Below, piece by piece: positions 35,961 to 44,880 of a stretch of DNA of 64,000 nt (the stretch's first letter is position 1; each line of letters begins with the position of its first letter). The stretch comes from Candidatus Thiodiazotropha endolucinida (GTDB lineage Bacteria > Pseudomonadota > Gammaproteobacteria > Chromatiales > Chromatiaceae), in assembly GCF_001715975.1 (NCBI RefSeq), contig NZ_MARB01000024.1:1-64000 (forward strand), in the 5' to 3' direction. The translations under genes were made by a program, and so were the position numbers. Under the pieces are notes generated by a model, which was given only the letters and a program-made list of their open reading frames with translations, searched no databases and was not told the DNA's origin.

Positions 35961-37202
35961 TTACGACTGTTGCCTCGCCACTTCCCTTTTAACCTCCGGC
36001 AACCCAAACGAAAGCAGGGCCGCCGCAAGCACAAACCCCGCCGACCACCAGAGGCAGCCGGTGAGCCCGTGGAGTTGATAGATCAGCCCCGAGAGCACCG
36101 TACCCAACAGCCGTCCGCCGGCATTGGCCATGTAGTAGAAGCCTACGTTCATCGCCACTTTTTCGTGATCGGAGTAGGCCAGGATCAGGTAGGAGTGGAC
36201 GGCGGAGTTGACGGCGAAGACCGCGCCGAAGAGGATCAGGCCGATCACCAGCACATAGTCGGCGGGCCAGCCCATGTTCAATCCGGCGGCGATAGCGATG
36301 GGGAACAGGGCCAGCAGGAAGGCCCAGAGCCTTGCCGTGCCGCCGCCCGGGCCCTGGCCGTGGTGGCTGCGTTTGACCAGCCTGGGTACGCTGGCCTGGA
36401 CAATACCGTAGCCGATGATCCAGAGAGCCATGTAACCGCCCACCTGGGTGAACGTCCAGCCGAGCACTTGATAGAGAAAGACCGGCAGGCCCACCACGAA
36501 CCAGACATCGCGGGAGCCGAAGAGGAAAAAGCGCGCCGCCGAGAGCCAGTTGATGGCGGCGATGTTGGAGAAGACCTGGGTGAATTTCGGCTTCGACTTC
36601 ATCTTGCCGAGACCGCTGGGTAGGAGAAAGGCGGTGACGATCAGGACCAGTAGCAACATCGCCGCCAGAATCGCCAATGCGCCGCGGAAGCCGACCAGTT
36701 CCAGCAGTGCGGCACCGATGAAGTAACCGCCGCCCTTGAGGGCATTCTTGGAGCCGGTGAGCATCGCCACCCATTTGAACAGTTTGGTCTCGCTGCCGTC
36801 CTTCACCATGGTCTTCACCGACGCCTTCGCCGACATCTTGTTCAGGTCCTTGGCGATGCCGGAGAGGGCCTGGGCGAACATCACGTAGGGCACCGAGAGC
36901 CAGGGATCGGGCACCGAGAGCCAGGGATCGGGCACGGTGAGCAGCAATAGCGCTACAACCTGCAGCCCCATGCCGATGTGCATGGTCAGGTTGAGGCCGA
37001 TTCGCGCGCCCAGCCAGCCGCCCACCAGGTTGGTGACGATGCCGAAGAACTCGTAGAAGAGAAACAGCATCGCCACCTCGAAGGGGGAGTAGCCCAACAG
37101 GTGGAAATAGAGCACCACCAGCATACGGATGGCGCCGTCGGTGACGGTGAAGGCCCAGTAGCCGCCGGTGACGACCAGATAGTTGCGCAGTCCCTGCTCC
37201 AT
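35961..37202 (-). CDS. arsJ: ArsJ organoarsenical efflux permease (MFS)
   Basis: 413 residues from the ATG at 37202 ([20 protein letters not shown]), whose A overlaps the stop of the GAPDH gene. About twelve membrane helices of the major facilitator type, with the conserved SGIAKDLNKMSAKASVK loop. ArsJ exports 1-arseno-3-phosphoglycerate made by the partner GAPDH, giving arsenate resistance. Unusual: the segment VPDPWLSVPDPWLS is a perfect duplication of a seven-residue unit, absent in the expected ArsJ pattern, in the loop after the third helix. The rest of the protein looks intact. No ArsR or ArsC gene is adjacent. Confidence 0.9.
   Translation of the reverse strand: MEQGLRNYLVVTGGYWAFTVTDGAIRMLVVLYFHLLGYSPFEVAMLFLFYEFFGIVTNLVGGWLGARIGLNLTMHIGMGLQVVALLLLTVPDPWLSVPDPWLSVPYVMFAQALSGIAKDLNKMSAKASVKTMVKDGSETKLFKWVAMLTGSKNALKGGGYFIGAALLELVGFRGALAILAAMLLLVLIVTAFLLPSGLGKMKSKPKFTQVFSNIAAINWLSAARFFLFGSRDVWFVVGLPVFLYQVLGWTFTQVGGYMALWIIGYGIVQASVPRLVKRSHHGQGPGGGTARLWAFLLALFPIAIAAGLNMGWPADYVLVIGLILFGAVFAVNSAVHSYLILAYSDHEKVAMNVGFYYMANAGGRLLGTVLSGLIYQLHGLTGCLWWSAGFVLAAALLSFGLPEVKREVARQQS
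36889..36930. repeat. 21-bp in-frame tandem duplication in arsJ
   Basis: Two perfect copies of GGCACCGAGAGCCAGGGATC plus G (36889-36909 and 36910-36930), with five more bases (GGCAC) matching after the second copy. It inserts seven residues without breaking the frame. Confidence 0.9.
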
Positions 37203-38203
37203 CAGAGGAGGCCCACCACCTTGCGTGTCAGGTCGACCAGCCGATTGACATAGCCCCACTCGTTGTCATACCAGGCATAGATCTTCACCAGGGAGCCGTC
37301 GACCACCATGGTGGAGGGGGCGTCGACCACGGATGAACGCGCCTCGTTGACATAGTCGACGGAGACGAGTGGCCGCTCCTCGTAACCGAGGATGCCTTTC
37401 AGCTCCCCCTCCGCCGCCGCCCTGAAGTAGCCGTTGATCTCCTCCGCCGTGACATCGCGGGCGGCATGGAAGACGAAGTCGGTGAGGGAGCCGTTGAGCA
37501 GCGGCACCCTCACCGCATGGCCGTTCAGTTTGCCCTCGAGTTCGGGGAAAATCTTGGTGATGGCCTTCGCCGAACCGGTGGTGGTGGGGATCAAGGACTG
37601 GCCGCAGGCGCGGGCGCGGCGCAGGTCCTTGTGCCCTTTGTCGACGATAATCTGGGTGTTGGTGATGTCGTGGATGGTGGTCATGCAGCCCTGCTCGATC
37701 CCCACCTTTTCATGCATCACCTTGACCACCGGCGCCAGACAGTTGGTGGTGCAGGACGCGGCGGTGATCAAGTGGTGCCTGTCCGGCTCGTAACGATCAT
37801 CGTTGATGCCGTAGACAATATTCAGCGCCCCTTCGGTGGGCGCGGCGACGATGACCTTTTTCACACCCTGATCGAAATAGGCCTGCAAAGTCTCGGGGCG
37901 CTTGTGGTGTTTGCCGGTGGCCTCGATGACGATGTCGCAATCTGACCAGTCGGTCGTGGCGATATCCGGATTCGAGCTGTAAGCGAGCCGCTCCTCCCCC
38001 ACGACAACGTCTCCCCCTTGGGCCGTACACGCCACATCCCAAGTGCCATGCACCGAATCGAACTGCAGCAGATGGGCCGAGCAGACCGCATCGCCGGCGA
38101 TCTCGTTGACGCGTACGAACGCCAGCGAATCCTCATTCCGGCCGGCTCGTAGCGCGAGACGCCCCATACGGCCAAAGCCGTTTATGCCAATCTTCGCTAT
38201 CAA
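37202..38203 (-). CDS. gapdh: ArsJ-associated glyceraldehyde-3-phosphate dehydrogenase
   Basis: 333 residues. NAD-binding motif [15 protein letters not shown] at the start; catalytic cysteine in [12 protein letters not shown]; the family end [18 protein letters not shown]. In gap-arsJ operons the GAPDH accepts arsenate in place of phosphate to form 1-arseno-3-phosphoglycerate, which ArsJ then expels. The immediate arsJ coupling (TGATG overlap) makes this role much more likely than glycolysis, where a separate gap gene is expected elsewhere. Confidence 0.88.
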   Translation of the reverse strand: MIAKIGINGFGRMGRLALRAGRNEDSLAFVRVNEIAGDAVCSAHLLQFDSVHGTWDVACTAQGGDVVVGEERLAYSSNPDIATTDWSDCDIVIEATGKHHKRPETLQAYFDQGVKKVIVAAPTEGALNIVYGINDDRYEPDRHHLITAASCTTNCLAPVVKVMHEKVGIEQGCMTTIHDITNTQIIVDKGHKDLRRARACGQSLIPTTTGSAKAITKIFPELEGKLNGHAVRVPLLNGSLTDFVFHAARDVTAEEINGYFRAAAEGELKGILGYEERPLVSVDYVNEARSSVVDAPSTMVVDGSLVKIYAWYDNEWGYVNRLVDLTRKVVGLL

Positions 38204-39147
38204 AAGAAGCCCCCTTGGTAAGATTTGTCAGAGTTTTCCTGGTTACCCACCTTACTCAGCCATCGTATAAGCGAGTTCTAAAAAAAGTTCTGAGTGTTGA
38301 GTTATTGGTTTTGGATTGATGGGTTCGCTTTGTTCTCGACTTTTCTAGTTTCTCTAATCCTGGTGTTCTTGTCCGCCATCCCATGGCTGATCATGATTAA
38401 TATAAGCCCCATCATGCAGGCTATGCAATCAGAATCCCATCACAACGTCAGCAGGAGCGAATCCGCCTTGGCTAACTACCACACCTTCATGACGGCAGTG
38501 TGAAATTTAGTGTGAATGGGTGGATGAGCCCTCTTCCAGTCGTGATCCCATCGGTTCTTCCTCTGATCAAGCGGCTATGAACTGGGAAGAAAAGGCCGCG
38601 AATGGACGCTAATCACCGCAAATCGACGCCATGAAGATATGGCTTATTTGCTCTCATTGATACATCGCGGCAAGCCGAAATAGAGAGGGATTACAATTTA
38701 GGGCCTGTTAACACTAATCCAATACGCCCTGCTGGGGCTGTTTTTGTGCCCAGCAAGGCAGAATGAGTGTAGTGTAGTTATTCTACATGAGCGAATGATA
38801 ACGCCGCTGGGGGCGAAAACAGCCCCAGCCCTTCGGGTTGTGCCTGAAAAAGCGCCACTCGGCGTTGCTCGTCGTTCATTTGGAATAACCAAACTTCTCT
38901 CCTCGCGCCTTGATTGGCGCTTTTTCAGACACAACAGGGCGCATTGGATTAGTGTTAACAGGCCCTAGATGACTATTAAAATTGTCCCGTATAAATTTGC
39001 GTAATTTTGCGGTGATTAGCGTCCATTCGCGGCTAAATCAACTCCCCAGTCCCGACGATGGAGTCTTCACTCGGTCAAGAACGCACATCCTTGTCATTAC
39101 TGTTATTTATCATCTCTTTGACTATTCTTGCGCTGGTCATTCTTTGC
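38204..39147. repeat. composite palindromic element (28-bp arms around a MITE)
   Basis: The outer inverted repeat has perfect 28-bp arms at 38595-38622 and 39006-39033 (left arm begins GCCGCGAATGGACGCTAATC). Inside it lies the MITE at 38699-38967. A weak 69-codon frame from the GTG at 38294 encodes a hydrophobic peptide but has no ribosome site and is not called as a gene. The GAPDH promoter must lie near 38204-38300. Confidence 0.75.
38699..38967. mobile_element. MITE-like element with 33-bp terminal inverted repeats
   Basis: The ends read TAGGGCCTGTTAACACTAAT inward from both sides; 25 bases match exactly, then one mismatch, then seven more. A TA at each end may be the target duplication. 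Inner inverted segments (GCTGGGGCTG near 38731, and its partner near 38820) suggest a folded internal structure. It encodes no transposase; the two overlapping ORFs inside end with the same residues because of the repeats. Probably mobilised in trans by a transposase elsewhere. Confidence 0.8.
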
Positions 39148-40467
39148 CTACTTTCCCTTGCGTTCTTCACGACTGATGGCCCAGGTGCCGTCGCCATCGT
39201 CCGCAGCCGAATGCTGTACATTGACATACAAGGTGTCGGGATCTTCGGGGCTGAAGTAGATACCCGTGCCCTCCGCGCCGGGGTCGGTCAGGGAAGCAAA
39301 CAGGGTGACGGACCGGGATGCACCGAACGCATTGGTCACTTGACTGGCGAACCAGATATCCGAGGGATTATTGTCCTCGATCATCACAAGATCCCCATTC
39401 GGCGCTTCAGCAAGGTTGTCCACGCTGTCGAAACCCGACTGGTGCCCCTCCTCACCCGGCTTGCCGATCTCCACCGGCGCATTCACACCCGGCTTGACGA
39501 AATTGGTCACCTGCAGGGTGTGAAGATCGATGGCGATAACTCGACCTTCGTAAAGTTCGGAGGTGAAGACGAGCCGACCGCGCCTGTCGACTTTCGTGTC
39601 TCTGGGTCCCTCGGTGATGGCGACATAGAGAGTATCCCCGATGATCTCCAGGTCCTCGGGGCGCTGGTAGCTCTGACCACCGGCGGCACTGCCTGATTCC
39701 CGGACGTTCAAGGGATCGATGGGACCCACCCATTCGCCCTGGCCGACACCATCCCTGCCGTTCACCTTCAAGGCATAGAGCGCGCCGGCCGAGAGATCAC
39801 CCGCAACATCGGGTACGAATTTATAGACGCCTCCGCCGCAAGGTACGTCACCGTTACAGCCCGAGGTACGGCCGTGATGCTCGTCTATGACGTATAGATT
39901 GCCGTCCGGGTCCAGATCTATGCCTTCATGGGCAATACGCCCGACCGCCGCTCTGTCCACCACTCGCTTGGCCGTCATCCGATCATCTTCCAGGAAGATC
40001 TCGAACAGACGGCCATCGGTGATCTCCTCGGCAAACAGGATCGTGCCCCAGGGAGTCCAACGGATACCATCGAGAGCGTCATAGCCCGAATCCTGGACCA
40101 GAATCCGAGTCTCGCCGGTCTTCAGATCGACCACACTGACGGAGCCGCCTTCCGGTTGGCTGTTCGGGTTGCGCAGTTCATGGGTTCGGTAGAGGTACCG
40201 GCCCTTCTCAGGTCCGGTCTCATTCACCGTATTCATGTCATGCCAGTCATTGCGGCCGCCATCGTAGATATTCAGATCGGTCTCGTCGGAAACCACCCGC
40301 TGTTTAAAGCCCTTTGGCACTTTCCAGGGAGAAGCCGGTTTCCAATCGGCGGAATTGGCGGACGCGTCGAGGGGGGTGAAATTGAAGCCATCAATCCCAT
40401 CCGACTCGGCCAGACCGGAAAACGCCAGGGTGACGAGTGCAACGGCCAACATCTTACATCGATACAT
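39148..40467 (-). CDS. PhoX/DUF839-like beta-propeller protein
   Basis: 439 residues with a signal peptide (MYRCKMLAVALVTLAFSGLA). Repeated propeller-like blades and PhoX-family motifs: RPEDLEIIGDTLYVAITEG, VMIEDNNPSDIWFAS, and the C-terminal GIYFSPEDPDTLYVNVQHS. PhoX proteins are calcium/iron-dependent periplasmic alkaline phosphatases; the family also contains lactonase-like members. Shorter than typical PhoX and without a clear Tat leader, so phosphatase activity is not assured. It is divergent from the molybdate transporter gene. Confidence 0.7.
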   Translation of the reverse strand: MYRCKMLAVALVTLAFSGLAESDGIDGFNFTPLDASANSADWKPASPWKVPKGFKQRVVSDETDLNIYDGGRNDWHDMNTVNETGPEKGRYLYRTHELRNPNSQPEGGSVSVVDLKTGETRILVQDSGYDALDGIRWTPWGTILFAEEITDGRLFEIFLEDDRMTAKRVVDRAAVGRIAHEGIDLDPDGNLYVIDEHHGRTSGCNGDVPCGGGVYKFVPDVAGDLSAGALYALKVNGRDGVGQGEWVGPIDPLNVRESGSAAGGQSYQRPEDLEIIGDTLYVAITEGPRDTKVDRRGRLVFTSELYEGRVIAIDLHTLQVTNFVKPGVNAPVEIGKPGEEGHQSGFDSVDNLAEAPNGDLVMIEDNNPSDIWFASQVTNAFGASRSVTLFASLTDPGAEGTGIYFSPEDPDTLYVNVQHSAADDGDGTWAISREERKGK

Positions 40468-40643
40468 ATAGGATAACCCTAACCTGATATTGAGGATACC
40501 TGGAACAAGTCGTCAGCTTATACAACAGCACCTTGCTCATTTTGAATCCACCTGGATCCGATGAGGCTGCGTTTCACTACACAACTGCTACGATTATATT
40601 TTAATGAGCAAAATATACCGGTTTTTATAAAAGCAACAACACA

Positions 40644-41771
40644 TTGAAGACGCTTACAACAAAACAGGTAGCCGGTGAACTATCCGGCGCATTCGCCGAT
40701 CTTGGCACTTTCCTGCCCATTGTAATCGCCGTACTCACGCTGCACTTGATGGATCCTTCAGGATTATTCATTGGCTTCGGTTTGTTTGCCCTTTCGGTCG
40801 CCGTGATCTACCGTCGCCCTATCCCTGTACAACCGATGAAAGCGGCAGCGGCCGTTGTCATCGCCGACAATCTCACAGCCGGCGCCATCGCCGTCACCGG
40901 TCTGCTTCTGGGTGCAACGGTTCTCCTGTTGACGCTCACGGGACTTGTCTCGCGTATCGGCAAAAAGATACCTCAATCGGTACTCACCGGGATTCAATTG
41001 GGGGTCGGTTTGATCCTTGCCTGGGCCGGGGCCGGGTTGATACTGCAGGAGCCCATGATCGGCCTGATGTCACTGGTTCTTTTACTCCTGCTGCTGCCGA
41101 CACGGTTCAAACCCGTTGCCGCCATCCTGGTCATTCTAGGCAGCGTCATCTGGAGCGGCATTGACCGACCTGGCCAGATGCCGGAGATTACCATCGGTTT
41201 TTATCTGCCCCAATGGGTCAGTATCGACTGGTCCGATGCCTGGACACCGGCTGAAACGATTCTGCTGCCACAACTCGCCCTGACCCTGACCAACGCAATG
41301 ATCGTAACCGCGGCTATCGCAAGACGTCTTTTTGAGGATCAAGCGCGACCGATTACCCCCCGGCAGCTTGGCATGAGTACCGGGGTGCTTAATCTGCTTC
41401 TGGCGCCACTCGGCGCCTTTCCCATGTGCCACGGCGCGGGGGGCCTGGTGGTACAACACAGATTCGGTGCCCGCACCGGCCTGGCGCCGGCAATATTCGG
41501 TATCACCTGCCTGTCATTCGGTCTGCTGTTGGGGCCGAACGCCCTGCAACTGCTGTTGTTGATTCCCCTTGCTGCGGTTGGCGCGCTTTTGGTTTTCGCC
41601 GGATTGGATCTCGCGATGAGCAAAGAGCTGACACAAGGTTCTCGGGAAAACCTGCCGGTTATTGTTATCACCGGACTTGTCTGCCTGCTGCTGAATGTTG
41701 CCCTGGGATTGTTGGTAGGGATTGCGATTGAATATCTACGAAGACGTAACGGGGAAAAGGCTCTGCCTTAA
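40644..41771 (+). CDS. MOT1-type molybdate/sulfate transporter
   Basis: 375 residues starting at a TTG at 40644; no ATG lies nearby. About ten membrane helices. The motifs GAFADLGTFLPIVIAV near the start and APLGAFPMCHGAGGL near residue 255 are those of the MOT1/SulP-like molybdate transporter family. Some members carry molybdate, others sulfate. The formate dehydrogenase and moaA genes within 12 kb need molybdenum or tungsten, which favours molybdate, but this is inference. Ribosome site is weak. Confidence 0.75.
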   Translation: MKTLTTKQVAGELSGAFADLGTFLPIVIAVLTLHLMDPSGLFIGFGLFALSVAVIYRRPIPVQPMKAAAAVVIADNLTAGAIAVTGLLLGATVLLLTLTGLVSRIGKKIPQSVLTGIQLGVGLILAWAGAGLILQEPMIGLMSLVLLLLLLPTRFKPVAAILVILGSVIWSGIDRPGQMPEITIGFYLPQWVSIDWSDAWTPAETILLPQLALTLTNAMIVTAAIARRLFEDQARPITPRQLGMSTGVLNLLLAPLGAFPMCHGAGGLVVQHRFGARTGLAPAIFGITCLSFGLLLGPNALQLLLLIPLAAVGALLVFAGLDLAMSKELTQGSRENLPVIVITGLVCLLLNVALGLLVGIAIEYLRRRNGEKALP

Positions 41772-41777
41772 GAGTTG

Positions 41778-42060
41778 AGCCGCTAATGAACGCGAATCAC
41801 CGCGAATATGCGCCAATCAAATTTGATGGATTGCTTACATGCAGACTCGCTGGTTCCCAAGGCCCTCTGTGTGAATCCATACCTTGATCTGTTGTTGCAA
41901 TGAGAAACAGTTGTCCTCGTTCCCACGCTCCAGCGTGGGAATGCAGACATCAGCGTAACAACAGGACATGTTATGGATTCCCACGGAGGACCGTGGGAAC
42001 CAGAAGAATACCTTTCTATCATTCGCGAATATTCGCGGTGATTCGCGTTCATTTGCGGCT
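41778..42060. repeat. palindromic repeat element, copy 2
   Basis: Arms at 41778-41817 and 42021-42060 match in 37 of 40 positions as an inverted repeat (starting AGCCGC(T/A)AATGAACGCGAA). Inside are two smaller perfect palindromes: TTCCCACGCT/AGCGTGGGAA at 41920-41941 and TTCCCACGG/CCGTGGGAA at 41978-41999. No coding sequence. It sits between the transporter gene and the DUF4399 gene. Confidence 0.8.
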
Positions 42061-42091
42061 TCTATTTTTTACCGCAAACTGCAAACCCTAT

Positions 42092-42520
42092 TCACTTCAC
42101 CGTAATGGTGATTTTTTCGGAAAGGATGGGCGGATCGAAGGGGATATGATCCTTGTCGCCCAACACCAACTGCAGGGTATGGCTACCTTTGGCAAGATCG
42201 AGGGTGACCTCTGTCTGGCCGCCTCCGAAATGGCGATGGTTCTCATCCGAAGGCAAGGGTTTATCCATGGCCGGCATCGCTTCCACATCGATCAGCAGAT
42301 GATGATGACCGGTCTTCTCGCGCTCGATACCCGCGGGCGCGACACCCATGCCTTTCAATCCAAAACGTACAGTGACCGGGCTGTTCACCTGCTCACCGTT
42401 GGCCGGCGAGATGATATAGAGCATGACGCCGTCTGGCGCCGGAGTGCCGGCATTGATCTGCGGCGCATAGAGTGCAAGCCACAGCATGGCAATAAATAAT
42501 TTATTCATACGAGAGAACAT
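42092..42520 (-). CDS. periplasmic DUF4399 protein
   Basis: 142 residues. Start ATG at 42520 with GGGGG upstream; a signal peptide ends near residue 24. The mature part matches DUF4399: VMLYIISPANGEQVNSPVTV and the His-rich GHHHLLID, with FGGGQTEVTLDLAKGSHTLQ. Its function is unknown in the family; the histidines could bind metal. It is a single gene flanked by palindromic repeats on both sides. Confidence 0.8.
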   Translation of the reverse strand: MFSRMNKLFIAMLWLALYAPQINAGTPAPDGVMLYIISPANGEQVNSPVTVRFGLKGMGVAPAGIEREKTGHHHLLIDVEAMPAMDKPLPSDENHRHFGGGQTEVTLDLAKGSHTLQLVLGDKDHIPFDPPILSEKITITVK

Positions 42521-42897
42521 GATGACCCCCAGGATATTGTTGGATTTTTAACTTATTGACCGGAAGCCCTCGTCGATTTCGCTGCAGACAGCCAAGTGAC
42601 TCCCTTGTGATGTAAGACAGTTCAAGTACAGCATATGTTGAACATCTATAACCCTTTAAAAAAGGGCAATTCACAAGCGTGGACCGCTGTAGAAGATTGG
42701 CTGAAATAGTCTAAAAATGAACGCGAATAAACGCAAATTTAAGGAAATTTTCTAGTTACCGGGGTCTTCCCTGGGAATCCATACCTCGTTCTGTAGTTAT
42801 ATTGATATATGCATTCCCACGCAAGAGCGTGGGAACGAGATAACTTAAATTAGTATTCCCTAGAATTTGCGTTTATTCGCGTTCATTTGCGGACTTT
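42521..42897. repeat. palindromic repeat element, copy 3
   Basis: Perfect 25-bp arms at 42715-42739 and 42864-42888 (AAATGAACGCGAATAAACGC...). Inside is TTCCCACGC/GCGTGGGAA at 42814-42835. It ends nine bases past the stop of the HdrD-like gene and may act as its transcription end. The part from 42521 to 42714 holds the DUF4399 5' region. Confidence 0.8.
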
Positions 42898-44169
42898 TTA
42901 TTTTTTCTCGGGCGAAGCCGTCAAATGGTCCGCAACCAATTCGGTCAGGCTGATCACTTCGGTGTCCATATCGTTGTGTTCTATGCCCTCCTCCAGGATG
43001 ATGCGGCAATTGGCGCATGCCGTGACAATGGTATTTACTCCGGTCTCCCGCAGCTGTTTTTTCTTGCGGTCAAACACATGCAACCGTAACGGCTCGGCAC
43101 GTTCATTCGCACTCACGCCGCCGCCTCCGCCGCAGCACCAGTTCATTGCCCCATGGTCTTTCATTTCGACGAAATTTTCCGCCACGCTGTTGAGCAATTC
43201 ACGGGGCTGCTGCACCACACCACCGCGCCGAACGATCTGGCAGGGATCGTGTAGCGTCATCGGTGTGCTGTCCTTGTAATCCAGTTGCAGACGTCCTTCG
43301 GTTTTCAGCTGTTCCAGCAATTCCAGTATATGGATCACCTCGAAGGGATAGTGGCGACCGACCAGGTTCGGTCCCTCCCAGCGTATTGCGGTATAGGCAT
43401 GCCCGCACTCCGGACTGATCACATACTTGACAGCCAGCTCTTCCGCTGCGATCACTACCCGATTGACCAGTTCTGCGGCCGCCTCTTTGTTGCCGATCTG
43501 GATACCGCTGTTGGTGGCCTCGAATGCCTTGCTGCTGATGGTCCAGGAGACCCCCGCCGCATCGAAGATACGTGCAATGCTCTCGATATATTCCGGGAAA
43601 TTGACTATCTCCATCGAGGAGAAAAGGGTCATATAGTCAGCTCCCTTTTTGTCTATCGGAATTTTCAGTCCGGTATCCTTTTCCACATGTGCCAGAGCGG
43701 CCTTGAGGGTCTTGATCGTTACGCCCATGGGACTGCCGATCTTCAACGCCCGCCGGGTCGCCTCCTTCATACCGTCGGGCGCATAGCCGGCAACCGAAAA
43801 GCCCTCCCGCTGTTTTCTGATCATGTAGGTGATGTCGTTGCCCACCGGACAGACCATGGAGCAACGTCCGCACAAGGTGCAGCTGTCATAGACCAGCGTC
43901 TCCCAATCGGCGAAGTCTTTCTCGGTCAGGGATTCAACCCAACCGAAGACAGATCCCAACTTGCCCCAGAAGGTATGCTCCCGCCGCCACAGCTTCTTCA
44001 TCGGTTCCACCTTGTAGATCGGTGTGTGGCGGGGATCTTGCGTCTCTGTATAGAAGAGGCAGGCCTCGGCACAGAGTCCGCAGTGGACGCAACTGGAGAA
44101 ATAGGATGAGATCCTTGCGTCTATCTGCTGGCGCAGCGCCTCTACGCCCTGCTCAAACTGTTCATTCAT
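42898..44169 (-). CDS. HdrD/GlpC-like Fe-S oxidoreductase subunit
   Basis: 423 residues. Two 4Fe-4S motifs near the N-terminus (CVHCGLCAEAC about 27-37, CTLCGRCSMVC about 97-107) and two CCG domains in the C-terminal half (HDPC...WCCGGGGGVS and TACANCRI). This is the domain order of heterodisulfide-reductase D, GlpC and related quinone-linked electron carriers. It is the last gene of the formate dehydrogenase operon and follows a NarI-like cytochrome b gene, so the two resemble an HdrDE or DsrMK pair linked to formate oxidation. The start has a GGGGGG ribosome site. Substrate unknown. Confidence 0.85.
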   Translation of the reverse strand: MNEQFEQGVEALRQQIDARISSYFSSCVHCGLCAEACLFYTETQDPRHTPIYKVEPMKKLWRREHTFWGKLGSVFGWVESLTEKDFADWETLVYDSCTLCGRCSMVCPVGNDITYMIRKQREGFSVAGYAPDGMKEATRRALKIGSPMGVTIKTLKAALAHVEKDTGLKIPIDKKGADYMTLFSSMEIVNFPEYIESIARIFDAAGVSWTISSKAFEATNSGIQIGNKEAAAELVNRVVIAAEELAVKYVISPECGHAYTAIRWEGPNLVGRHYPFEVIHILELLEQLKTEGRLQLDYKDSTPMTLHDPCQIVRRGGVVQQPRELLNSVAENFVEMKDHGAMNWCCGGGGGVSANERAEPLRLHVFDRKKKQLRETGVNTIVTACANCRIILEEGIEHNDMDTEVISLTELVADHLTASPEKK

Positions 44170-44238
44170 AACCCCCCCTAATCCACATTACTCACACCCG
44201 GTCGTAGCGGGAGGATCCTTGGGCGTGAGAAATGCGGG

Positions 44239-44880
44239 CTATGCGTTGACACCTTTGCGCCCCATGGTTGCGCCGGTATAACCGCGACTCAAGATAAAGG
44301 TGAAAGTATGCATCAGCTTGCTGAAGGGAAAGTAGATCAGCAGCAATTCAGCCAGCAGCAGATGGATCAGGCGCAGACTTTCGAATGATTGCGCCAATGC
44401 CAGACAGCCGGTCAGCATGACCAAAAAAACCAATAGACTGCCCAAGTGGTCATCCAGGTCGGAGAGCATACGGGTCACCGGACTGAGCAGACGATGTATC
44501 CACAGCAACAGCAGACCCAGAAATGCAAGTTCGGCGGAAAGGATGAAGGCCCAATGGGGTATCGCGGTCCAGCTGAGACCGGTGATCCGCTCGGCGATGA
44601 AATCGATATGGGGCTGGGCGAAGAAGAGCAACACGAAGAGTCCGATATGGAACAGATAACCGGCGACCAGCAGGAGCCGTCCCCGGGTGGCCGCGCTGCG
44701 CTCATATACAGAGCGGGTGAAGACGGTGCGAATGGCGCCTGCGGAAGCACTTCCCCTGGGGGTGGCCAGATCTTTTCTGTTGCCCGCCATGAGTATCGTC
44801 ACGATACGCCAGGTGACGCCTATCAAAAAGACGCTCAGTGAGAAGATCCACAGGGGACCATCGATGAATTGAGCGATCAC
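44239..44880 (-). CDS. NarI/HdrE-like membrane cytochrome b subunit
   Basis: 213 residues with about five membrane helices and histidines placed for heme binding (YLFHIGLFVLL, PHWAFILS, LIHLLLAELLL, LMHTFTF). This is the family of respiratory nitrate reductase gamma, HdrE and DsrM. The start overlaps the end of fdhC by four bases, and the HdrD-like gene follows after 69 bases, so the three are co-transcribed. It probably exchanges electrons between quinone and the HdrD-like protein. Confidence 0.8.
   Translation of the reverse strand: MIAQFIDGPLWIFSLSVFLIGVTWRIVTILMAGNRKDLATPRGSASAGAIRTVFTRSVYERSAATRGRLLLVAGYLFHIGLFVLLFFAQPHIDFIAERITGLSWTAIPHWAFILSAELAFLGLLLLWIHRLLSPVTRMLSDLDDHLGSLLVFLVMLTGCLALAQSFESLRLIHLLLAELLLIYFPFSKLMHTFTFILSRGYTGATMGRKGVNA

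Noticed and set aside
38294-38503. 69-codon hydrophobic ORF from a GTG
   Set aside because: No ribosome site, AT-rich gap, and no neighbour linkage.
38698-38968. Two overlapping ORFs inside the MITE
   Set aside because: They end in the same residues because both read the terminal inverted repeat; no transposase motif.
41920-42835. Short TTCCCACG palindromes considered as CRISPR repeats
   Set aside because: No regular spacing or spacers; they sit inside larger inverted-repeat elements.
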